From NCBI RefSeq assembly GCF_937875265.1, contig NZ_CALLXM010000034.1:1-8908 (forward strand): 8,908 bases of DNA, given 5' to 3'. The DNA comes from an uncultured Acetobacter sp. Its GTDB lineage: Bacteria > Pseudomonadota > Alphaproteobacteria > Acetobacterales > Acetobacteraceae. The notes under the pieces were generated by a model. The model had not been told where the DNA came from. It did no database searches and worked only from the letters and a program-made list of their open reading frames with translations. Of the stretch, positions 1 through 5,998 are shown one piece after another (the stretch's first letter is position 1; each line of letters opens with the position of its first letter). The position numbers and the translations under genes were made by a program.

Positions 1-55
1 AGACTTAAAATCTCCAGCCCGTAAGGGCGTGCGGGTTCGAGTCCCGCAGTTCGCA
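1..55 (+). tRNA. tRNA-Leu(UAA), 3' part; the 5' part lies outside the window
   Basis: The window opens inside the anticodon arm. The loop at 4-10 reads CTTAAAA, giving anticodon TAA at 6-8 between stem bases AGA (1-3) and TCT (11-13). A long variable arm follows (GCCC at 17-20 pairs with GGGC at 25-28), as expected for a class II tRNA such as Leu. The T arm is 31-47 (GCGGG, TTCGAGT, CCCGC), the 3' acceptor strand is 48-54 and the discriminator A is 55. The next bases are TAC, so no CCA is encoded here, and maturation would need the CCA-adding enzyme. The last 24 bases are repeated at 5561-5584, where CCA does follow, so this 3' end was probably supplied by the integrated element. Confidence 0.93.
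32..55 (+). repeat. Left attachment repeat (attL core) within the tRNA 3' end
   Basis: A 24-bp sequence identical to 5561-5584. It covers most of the T arm, the acceptor 3' strand and the discriminator base. Identity stops exactly at both edges (31 is G against C at 5560; 56 is T against C at 5585). This is the usual footprint of a tyrosine recombinase that targets tRNA 3' ends. The crossover lies somewhere inside this block. Confidence 0.92.
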
Positions 56-149
56 TACCTTAACGTGTTGATTTTATTGAGAAAACCTAAAAGAGGTGAA
101 GTGTAAACCCGCTTCTCCACAGTCCTTCTCCAAACTGGAGAAGTTCTCA

Positions 150-1778
150 ATGCTGGCTCTCGTGGGCACCCACTACCACTTCCGCCGTGTCGTCCCCGTT
201 GCCTTGCGCCCTCTCTTCGGCAAAACTGAATTCTGGATTTCCCTCAAAACGGGGAACAAATCAGAAGCCCGCCTCTCGGCCATGACCCTTCATGCCCAGA
301 CCAGCGCGCTTTTCAGGACGGCCCGCACCATGACTGACCCAGCCCGGAACAAACCCCTCACCAAAGACGACCTTCTGGCGCTGTATGAAGACATCATCAA
401 AAAGCAGGAAGAGGTCCTCGAGACCAACGAACGGAAGGCCGCCCAAGACCTCAAACTTGAGCACTACACAGCCAGCATGGATCGTTACAGAGACCTGCTC
501 AAAACCAGAGCCTTCCTGACTTACTCTACAGACGCTTTGGAACGGCTGAAGCAGCATATTATCACGCTGCGTCAGGACATGATTACCGGTAAAATTCAGG
601 ACAAGGCCAGTCTTGCCAGTAAAACTGAAGAAGTCGAACGGCTGCATGATACACTGGTCAAACTGTTTCAGACTGGCCCAGCCCTGTCTCAGGCTTCCGG
701 CGCAGTGCCTCCGTCCCACCAGCTGGCATCTTCCACACCCTCTCCGGCTCCATCCGTCATGTCCTCCCCACGTCTGACAGAAGCTCTTCAGACAGCCTTG
801 CTGGCTGACAACCAGAAGAGTGACGCCACCAAGAAAGAGACAGCGCGCACGGTGGCGCTGTTTGTTCAGGCTTTTGGCGACAAACCCGTTCAAGAGATTA
901 CTGGTCGGATTGCCGGGGAATTTCGAGACCTGCTTTTCTCTCTCCCCTCCTCCTACGCCAAGAGCAAGCAGGACATGGATTTAAACGCTGAGGTCGAGCG
1001 GGCGCAGGAGTTTGACCTGCCGACATTAAGCGGCAAGAGCGTGAAGAACCACTTCATGCGCCTTTCTGCTTTGTGGAACCAACTTATCCGCCGCGAGATT
1101 GCGGAAAAGAACCCGTGGAGCAACTGGGACTTTGACCTGACAAAGCGGACCCCCCGCAGGGCATGGACTGACGACGAACTGGCTGTGCTTTCGTCGTCAG
1201 CATGGACATGCAGCACCATCTCGCAGGCTACCTTTGCAGGCATTACTCTGGTCGCCGCTTATAGTGGCATGAGGTTGGGAGAAATCTGTAACCTACGGAA
1301 TGACGATATTCAGGAGGTTGATGGCATCCCATGTTTCCTTATCCGCCCTCATCCCAAAGACAAATGGACACCGAAAACAGAAGCAGGCACGCGTAATGTA
1401 CCCATCCACAGCGCCTTGCTGGACTGGGGCATTCTAAACTTTCAGAAAGAAAGCGAGAAATTCCTGTTCTCGGAACTGAAAACACCCAAAACCGGCCCGC
1501 GTGGCACAGACTTTGGCCGGAATTTCTCGAAGTTCAAAACGACCATAGGCCTTCCGGCTGCCATTACGTTCCACAGCTTCCGGCACACAGTTTCCACCCG
1601 TCTGCGCAATCAGGCCGGAGACCTGAGAGAACTCTGGATTGATGCTCTGTTGGGTCATGAATCCAGTCATAAAAGTCAGGGGGCTACAACCTATCTCTCA
1701 GGTATCGAAATCGAGAACCTCAGACAGGCTGTCGAAGCTGTGAGGTATCCAACGCTCTTCTTGAGACATAAGCTATGA
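150..1778 (+). CDS. int: Tyrosine recombinase / integrase of the element
   Basis: Site-specific recombinase that would insert and excise the element at tRNA-Leu. I chose the ATG at 150 (542 aa) because GGAGA (137-141) sits at good spacing and the protein then opens with a DUF6538-like segment (GTHYHFRRVVP, residues 6-16). An upstream in-frame GTG at 96 would give 560 aa but has AGAGG directly against the start codon. After a helical region and a Ser/Pro-rich linker (about 193-210) comes a SAM-like core-binding domain (about 210-330) and the catalytic domain. Catalytic residues are visible: Arg375 (GMRLGE), His475 and Arg478 (HSFRH), His503 (LLGHES) and the nucleophile Tyr515 (TTYLSG). The set is complete, so the enzyme is probably active. 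The position beside the tRNA is typical of tRNA-targeting integrases. No excisionase gene is adjacent. Confidence 0.93.
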   Translation: MLALVGTHYHFRRVVPVALRPLFGKTEFWISLKTGNKSEARLSAMTLHAQTSALFRTARTMTDPARNKPLTKDDLLALYEDIIKKQEEVLETNERKAAQDLKLEHYTASMDRYRDLLKTRAFLTYSTDALERLKQHIITLRQDMITGKIQDKASLASKTEEVERLHDTLVKLFQTGPALSQASGAVPPSHQLASSTPSPAPSVMSSPRLTEALQTALLADNQKSDATKKETARTVALFVQAFGDKPVQEITGRIAGEFRDLLFSLPSSYAKSKQDMDLNAEVERAQEFDLPTLSGKSVKNHFMRLSALWNQLIRREIAEKNPWSNWDFDLTKRTPRRAWTDDELAVLSSSAWTCSTISQATFAGITLVAAYSGMRLGEICNLRNDDIQEVDGIPCFLIRPHPKDKWTPKTEAGTRNVPIHSALLDWGILNFQKESEKFLFSELKTPKTGPRGTDFGRNFSKFKTTIGLPAAITFHSFRHTVSTRLRNQAGDLRELWIDALLGHESSHKSQGATTYLSGIEIENLRQAVEAVRYPTLFLRHKL

Positions 1779-1872
1779 CGACTTAGGGGGGGGGACAGTG
1801 GAGCGTCTGATTATGGCTCGTGGTCGTAAAAATTGGACGTTGAACTTGTGTAACCCAGATACGCTGATAGCC

Positions 1873-1903
1873 TTGACATAGATTGCATGAGCAGCAATAT
1901 AAT
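1873..1903 (+). promoter_or_regulatory. Sigma70-type promoter of the TIR gene
   Basis: TTGACA at 1873-1878 and TATAAT at 1898-1903 match both consensus hexamers exactly. The spacer is 19 bp, slightly longer than the ideal 17. Transcription would begin near 1910, which excludes the upstream ATG at 1887 and supports the ATG at 1932 with a short leader containing GGTGG (1922-1926). No operator-like dyad is obvious around it, so the cargo may be expressed constitutively and independently of the integrase. Confidence 0.65.
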
Positions 1904-1931
1904 TCATACATTAAAATTATTGGTGGTAAAA

Positions 1932-2693
1932 ATGTCAAAACCTACAATATTCATAAGCCATATAACCGAAGAAAAAGATATAGCTTATATATTCAAAAAA
2001 GAAATAGAAGAAAAATTTTTAGGCATGGTAAATGTTTTTGTTTCATCTGACTCATCGAGTATAGCTCTTGGAACAAATTGGCTTGATAATATAACAACGG
2101 GATTAAGAGAGTGTGCTGCAATTCTATTATTTTGCAGTCCATACAGTATCAAGAGGCCTTGGATTAACTTTGAGTGTGGAGCTGGATGGGGACGAGGTAT
2201 CGATATTGCGCCTATTTGCCACTCTGGATTGAGACCCGTAGATTTACCTCTTCCTATGAGTTTATTACAAGGGATCGAGGCCACAAATAATCTGAAAATA
2301 AAAGAAGTATTCGATCTTATATCAAAAAAACTAAATTCAGCAGCTCCAAAAATAGATTCAAATGAAATTGTAAAAAAGATAGTAGCATTTGAGTCTAAAT
2401 ACACGAAAGATCAAGAAATAAAAATAAATCTTTTAGGTATAAAATCAAAAGAACCTCAAATTATTGATATAATAAAAAAACTATCTCCAGGCGCGGTCAG
2501 TCCAATACAGGGAGTAACACAAATTCTTTATATGGAAATAAAGCCGTATTTAGACAACATTCAAAACAAGGGCCACTTGAATTTTTCTTTTACAGCACAG
2601 GGAATGTCATTGGGAACAAATGCTCAGGGAATTACCGGTGTTCTTTCTATAACCGCCTCTCAAGATGTAATAGATTCAGCAATCAGTATCTAA
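1932..2693 (+). CDS. TIR-domain protein, candidate NAD-consuming anti-phage effector
   Basis: 253 aa from the ATG at 1932; an earlier ATG at 1887 lies inside the promoter. Residues 4-90 form a TIR (TIR_2-like) domain: strand TIFISH (5-10), a loop region VSSDSSSIALGTNW (37-50), then SPYSIKRPWINFECGAGW (69-86). Glu81 in that last motif sits where bacterial TIR NADases carry their catalytic glutamate. The conserved follow-on PICHSGL (94-100) and DLPLP also fits this subgroup. Residues from about 118 to 253 are a Lys/Ile-rich helical stretch and a Gly/Ser/Thr-rich tail that I do not recognise. There is no signal peptide or membrane segment. GC is about one third by eye, with frequent ATA codons, unlike both neighbours, so the gene was probably acquired separately. 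No Thoeris ThsA, CBASS cyclase or other partner gene adjoins it. The TIR fold is confident; the defence role is inferred. Confidence 0.85.
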   Translation: MSKPTIFISHITEEKDIAYIFKKEIEEKFLGMVNVFVSSDSSSIALGTNWLDNITTGLRECAAILLFCSPYSIKRPWINFECGAGWGRGIDIAPICHSGLRPVDLPLPMSLLQGIEATNNLKIKEVFDLISKKLNSAAPKIDSNEIVKKIVAFESKYTKDQEIKINLLGIKSKEPQIIDIIKKLSPGAVSPIQGVTQILYMEIKPYLDNIQNKGHLNFSFTAQGMSLGTNAQGITGVLSITASQDVIDSAISI

Positions 2694-2702
2694 AGCATAG
2701 GA

Positions 2703-2736
2703 ATCGGAATGAAAGTTTTCGCACTTTCATTCCGAT
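2703..2736. terminator. Perfect 14-bp hairpin after the TIR gene
   Basis: ATCGGAATGAAAGT (2703-2716) is the exact reverse complement of ACTTTCATTCCGAT (2723-2736), with a 6-nt loop. It starts 10 nt after the TIR stop codon. No run of T follows on the plus strand, so it is not a textbook intrinsic terminator. It could end or stabilise the 3' end of the TIR transcript and separate it from the mob operon. Confidence 0.5.
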
Positions 2737-3123
2737 AGCTTCCTACTATACCATATTATATTTACAATCATATCTTGTTATATTTTATATATATGTATGA
2801 TTATATACTATTTCTTATATTGTGATGAAATATACTTTATTTTATGTGATTGATGCATTTCTTCTGTTCCAGCGTCAGACGAAATTTCTCAAATTTTATT
2901 TCATTATGGCAGATATGTCCGCTTTACGGAAAAACAAATCATCTGCCCTAATGACCGACGTGAGGCGTGAGGAGACCATGCCCACAATCTCTAACTCATA
3001 CTGAGACATGTCCATCCAAAGTATTATAAATATTAAACGTTAAGATTTATGTTCTTTTTTCGTTCCTTGCATAGAAATAAAAATAGGAAATCGCATGTTC
3101 TGATGGGTTACCTTTAAGAGGAG
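2737..3123. other. AT-rich region without a convincing gene
   Basis: The stretch from the TIR hairpin to the oriT candidate is very AT-rich, especially 2750-2910. It holds only weak coding potential: a 60-codon frame (2822-3004) with no usable ribosome binding site, and an 8-codon frame at 2978-3004 behind GAGGAG (2969-2974). A 7-bp inverted repeat, GGCAGAT (2908-2914) and ATCTGCC (2941-2947), surrounds a 26-nt loop. The promoter of the mob operon may lie near its end, but I cannot place it with confidence. It may be a decayed remainder of the cargo block. Confidence 0.5.
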
Positions 3124-3191
3124 CCAGCAGTGTCAAATGGCTACCCGTTCCGGGTCCATTCGACAGCTGGCAAGGGGGAGAAATCTCCCCC
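3124..3191 (+). other. oriT: Two tandem hairpins, candidate origin of transfer (oriT)
   Basis: The first structure (3124-3170) has four nested perfect arm pairs with small bulges: CCAGC with GCTGG, TGTC with GACA, AATGG with CCATT, and ACCCG with CGGGT around a TTC loop, 19 pairs in all. Three bases later GGGGGAG (3174-3180) pairs with CTCCCCC (3185-3191) around a 4-nt loop. These GC-rich arms follow AT-rich DNA and end 30 nt before mobC. Inverted repeats just upstream of mobC are the usual setting of an oriT, which MobC and the relaxase recognise. The nic site cannot be read from sequence alone. Alternatively the hairpins could be a leader RNA controlling the mob operon. Confidence 0.5.
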
Positions 3192-3221
3192 GTTGACCCC
3201 CTTTAAGCAAGGAGACTAAGC

Positions 3222-3611
3222 ATGCCTATACCTCGAACATCTCGTCTTTCCGTCAGAGCATCTCCAGATGAGCTGATGCGCTGGAACCACATCGCTCGCT
3301 CTCATGGGTATGCCACAACAACCCACTGGATACGTTCTCTGCTGACCAGTGCAGAACTGTCTGATCATAATGGCCGACCTGTTCCTAAGGAATTACGTGG
3401 AATACGCCAGCAGCTTTCCCGCGTTGGCAACAACCTCAATCAATTGGCTCACTCTGCGAATTGTGGTGACGCCATCCAGTGCGGATGTGTGCTGGATGAT
3501 CTTGACATGCTGATCGGCCAACTCGACCAGATGCTGTCAGGATCACGCAAAAGCCCTTCCATCAAGCCAGCCCCTCGCAAGTGCGACGAAGCTGACATGA
3601 CGCGTCATTGA
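3222..3611 (+). CDS. mobC: MobC-like mobilization accessory protein
   Basis: 129 aa with an AAGGAGA ribosome binding site (3209-3215) seven bases before the ATG. The N-terminal half (RTSRLSVRASPDELMRWNHIARSHGY, split by eye) looks like a ribbon-helix-helix-type DNA-binding region with a short beta segment near residues 6-12. Residues 58-78 carry the MobC family signature, including LSRVGNNLNQLAH. MobC proteins help open the DNA around nic and load the relaxase onto oriT, and they often repress the mob promoter. The gene lies between the hairpin pair and the relaxase gene, with only 22 bp to the latter, so the two are almost certainly one operon. The C-terminal tail is basic and low in complexity. 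Confidence 0.85.
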   Translation: MPIPRTSRLSVRASPDELMRWNHIARSHGYATTTHWIRSLLTSAELSDHNGRPVPKELRGIRQQLSRVGNNLNQLAHSANCGDAIQCGCVLDDLDMLIGQLDQMLSGSRKSPSIKPAPRKCDEADMTRH

Positions 3612-3633
3612 AAGTCCTGTGAGAGCATGACCA

Positions 3634-5424
3634 ATGATCGTCAAGGAAAGCAGGATCAGAACAAAAAGTGGAGCGGGTGCCATTGCCCGCCATGTGCTGC
3701 ATGGTGCGAAGAATGAAGCCATCAGAGTTCTATCCGGGTCTGAATGGCTCCTGCACGACCATATGCGTGAAGCCCATCGCGAAGGACTGAAATACGGTCT
3801 GCGTCATATCGCCTTCAATCCAGAAGAAGCCATGACCGATAAAGAGCTAGCTGGTTTTGCCAGTCGCCTGTGTGAAGAACTCCATGCAGATCCTGAACAC
3901 CTTACTCTTGTGGTCCACCAGAAAAACGGGAGCACACATGGCCACCTGATCCTGCCAGAGTGGCAACAGGATCATGTTCTGGAAAGCCGGTTCACCTGGA
4001 TGCGGATGGAGAAAGTCGCCCGGCTTGAAGAAATCCGACTTGGGCACAAACTGGTGGTTGGTCGACATGACAAGGCTATTGCCAAAGCCCTGCGCAAGGA
4101 AGGCCATCACCATGCAGCGGAACAGGTCGATGCTCTCGTACCTGTTTCTCATGATGCAAAACCCCGTGCAGCCTACACGTCGGAAGCGCGACGCATCACA
4201 GAACGACAAGGGCTTGACCTCCCTGCACTGAAAAAGCTGGTCACTTCCCTCTGGTCCCAGTCAGACGGACTGAAATCTTTCCGGGCAGCATTAAAAAACC
4301 ACAGCCTGACACTGCGTGAAGGAGATCGAAAAGAGACACGCCCGGGCGCTCAAATTGTCGAAACCAGTGATGGTGTTCTGGTGGGAAGCTTTACCCGTCT
4401 GGCAAAAGTCAAAGCCGCAGAGTTTCGCAAACTGCTTTCTGAAGAGCAGCGCCAAATGGAACCCAAACAAGAAATCAATATCAAGAGCACCCGTCTGCCA
4501 ATACGTCGGACAACCGCAGACTTTTATGACGAATACCCCATCCCCAAATCTTCTGACGCTCAGCCAGTGCCCCGAAAAACGCCTGTCATAAACCTCCCGA
4601 AAATCCCTACATGGCAAAGACAACTCTGGCTCAAACGGATGGCGGACGTGAACACTCTGACGACAGAGCCACTCCCTTCCTCTTCTACTGTCCAGATCAG
4701 AAATGCAGAGGAGGCCCGTTTTCGGAAAGAGATCAGGAAAGCCATCGCACAACAACACGTTATTCTTGACCAGCAGGCACCTGAAGCAAGCTGGAAACCT
4801 CTTGATCGAGGCAAGACGCTCGCGACATGGCGCAGACAGCTTACACCCTACCAGAAGCAGCTCAGAAAAAACTTTGACCATTATATCGTCGCAAAACGAG
4901 AATGGCAGAAAGCCGAGAAAAGTCGCTGGCAACGTATGACCGGCAAAGCCAGAAAACTTGAGAAAAGGACTGACGCGCTTTTCTATGAATTTCTGGAAAT
5001 CTTGCGCTTTGTGGTGCAAGCCCTGCTCCATATTGTCGGGCTTCGCTCGGAACCAGCGTGGCCTATTCGCACCGTCCTGAGTGAGAAGAACAAACCAGCA
5101 CTGCAACGCTTCAAAAAAACGTATGACGCTGAATTCTCTGCCATGGCTGATCCACAGAAACTTGAAACATGGCTCGACCAACGGTTTGACCGTATCGTGC
5201 AAGCGCGTCAGAAACGCATTACAGATTGGAACAGAGCCCACAAAGACGAGAAAAATGCAGCTCAAAATGAAATCGAACGGCTTTCTTCTTTGCTCAACAC
5301 GAAAAACCATAAATTGAAACATCAGGTGCTTATCGAGCCATCTCATTCCCGCAGTCCCACATCGTTCCCCGCATACAACCCGCAGACCCGATACGGCACC
5401 TCTGGCAGCCCCTCACCGTTTTGA
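3634..5424 (+). CDS. mobA: Relaxase / mobilization nuclease
   Basis: 596 aa; GAGAG (3621-3625) lies about eight bases before the ATG. Relaxases nick oriT, stay bound to the 5' end and pilot the strand through a helper's secretion channel. The N-terminal domain (about 1-200) opens with MIVK and has the metal-binding three-histidine motif His95, His102, His104 (HQKNGSTHGH). No tyrosine occurs before Tyr54. At the place where most relaxases hold the nucleophilic Tyr (about residues 20-25) there is ARHVLHG, so His20 or His23 may do the job. A second conserved-looking block (about 200-280, ending LREGDRK...LVGSFTRLAKVK) resembles the region that follows the nuclease in MIVKG-type MOBP relaxases. 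The rest is a long basic, helical C-terminus. The frame is intact. Family assignment is from memory of motifs. Confidence 0.87.
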   Translation: MIVKESRIRTKSGAGAIARHVLHGAKNEAIRVLSGSEWLLHDHMREAHREGLKYGLRHIAFNPEEAMTDKELAGFASRLCEELHADPEHLTLVVHQKNGSTHGHLILPEWQQDHVLESRFTWMRMEKVARLEEIRLGHKLVVGRHDKAIAKALRKEGHHHAAEQVDALVPVSHDAKPRAAYTSEARRITERQGLDLPALKKLVTSLWSQSDGLKSFRAALKNHSLTLREGDRKETRPGAQIVETSDGVLVGSFTRLAKVKAAEFRKLLSEEQRQMEPKQEINIKSTRLPIRRTTADFYDEYPIPKSSDAQPVPRKTPVINLPKIPTWQRQLWLKRMADVNTLTTEPLPSSSTVQIRNAEEARFRKEIRKAIAQQHVILDQQAPEASWKPLDRGKTLATWRRQLTPYQKQLRKNFDHYIVAKREWQKAEKSRWQRMTGKARKLEKRTDALFYEFLEILRFVVQALLHIVGLRSEPAWPIRTVLSEKNKPALQRFKKTYDAEFSAMADPQKLETWLDQRFDRIVQARQKRITDWNRAHKDEKNAAQNEIERLSSLLNTKNHKLKHQVLIEPSHSRSPTSFPAYNPQTRYGTSGSPSPF

Positions 5425-5425
5425 G

Positions 5426-5471
5426 CACTTTGGAAAGTCTCTTGACGAGAACTCACTTCTTCTCCAAAGTG
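5426..5471. other. Inverted repeat just after the relaxase stop
   Basis: CACTTTGGA (5426-5434) is the exact reverse complement of TCCAAAGTG (5463-5471), starting one base after the stop. Inside the 28-nt loop TCTC (5438-5441) can pair with GAGA (5447-5450). There is no T run after it, so terminator function is uncertain. It could also be a protein-binding dyad near the right end of the element. Confidence 0.35.
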
Positions 5472-5560
5472 TTTCTCGTAAATCGTTACCAAGAAGGACA
5501 TCTTTTAGCGTTTTCCTTGATGAAATCAGTAAGGTTTCGAATGCAACTCACCCCGTTCTC

Positions 5561-5584
5561 CGGGTTCGAGTCCCGCAGTTCGCA
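5561..5584 (+). repeat. Right attachment repeat (attR core)
   Basis: An exact copy of 32-55, the 3' end of tRNA-Leu. It is followed by CCA (5585-5587), which is the original chromosomal 3' end of the tRNA gene displaced by integration. The bases upstream of 5561 do not continue the tRNA, so this is a fragment and not a second tRNA gene. Confidence 0.92.
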
Positions 5585-5998
5585 CCACTAACCATTTGAA
5601 ATATAACAGTAAAATGAGAATTTGACGGGTCTGCGGGATTTTCCCGTTTGTCTTCCCAGAATGAGAAACGCAGATACTCCGCCTTATCGGCTCACACTAC
5701 CTCCTCAGCTGTGCAAGCCCGTAACCTCAAAGCTTTTTGTGCCTGTCGGAGATCTCCCTCCCCCTCCCTGCGCATCAATGAAAAATTGATCACCTACGAA
5801 TGAGCAGATGATCTGTAAGCTTGCATCGGCAATCCGCGAACAATCCATTATAGAATCTGTGCCATCAAGGTGCTGGCACAGATCTAAAAGGAAGGAAGAG
5901 CAGAAAAATAGAGCTCACCTCTATACAAAGGCAGCCTGTAAGCACGAAGTCAGACCTTACAACGAGCAACGCAGCTTATCTTATTAAAAACCTCATGC
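5585..5998. other. Intergenic chromosomal DNA beyond the element
   Basis: About 400 bp without a supported gene. It begins with the displaced CCA and the old downstream flank of the tRNA. CGGGA (5634-5638) and TCCCG (5642-5646) can form a small hairpin followed by TTT, a weak candidate for the original tRNA terminator. A perfect 10-bp inverted repeat with a 9-nt loop lies at 5855-5883 (ATCTGTGCCA and its complement), downstream of the minus-strand peptidase gene. It lacks a T run on either strand. Confidence 0.5.

Larger units (their letters stand above)
32..5584 (+). mobile_element. Integrative mobilizable element in tRNA-Leu(UAA), about 5.5 kb
   Basis: Exact 24-bp direct repeats of the tRNA 3' end (32-55 and 5561-5584) flank an integrase gene next to the tRNA, one cargo gene (TIR domain), a hairpin-rich oriT candidate, mobC and a relaxase. 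All genes are on the plus strand. No replication initiator, coupling protein, type IV secretion gene or excisionase is visible. The element is therefore probably mobilized by a co-resident conjugative plasmid or ICE. The layout (tRNA, integrase, cargo, oriT, mob operon, repeat) is internally complete, so it may still be able to move. The integrase and mob genes have moderate GC like the chromosome. The cargo block from about 1860 to 3110 is much richer in AT, which suggests it came from a different source. Confidence 0.9.

Noticed and set aside
261..893. 210-codon minus-strand frame opposite the integrase
   Set aside because: It is antisense to the integrase N-terminal half and its composition is as expected for a mirror frame.
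1799..1881. 27-codon frame starting with GTG between the integrase and TIR genes
   Set aside because: It is very short, has no clear ribosome binding site, and overlaps the TIR promoter.
2822..3004. 60-codon plus-strand frame in the AT-rich stretch
   Set aside because: It has no ribosome binding site, its composition follows the AT-rich background, and the protein resembles nothing I know.
4291..5346. 351-codon minus-strand frame opposite the relaxase
   Set aside because: It lies wholly antisense to a well-supported relaxase gene, and its Phe/Cys/Arg-rich protein has no recognisable domain.
5561..5587. A second tRNA gene at the right end
   Set aside because: Only the T-arm and acceptor 3' half is present; the upstream bases do not form the rest of a tRNA, so it is the attR fragment.
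5855..5883. Perfect 10-bp inverted repeat as a terminator of the M20 gene
   Set aside because: It is more than 100 bp past the stop and no T run follows on the minus strand, so I list it only as a note in the intergenic region.
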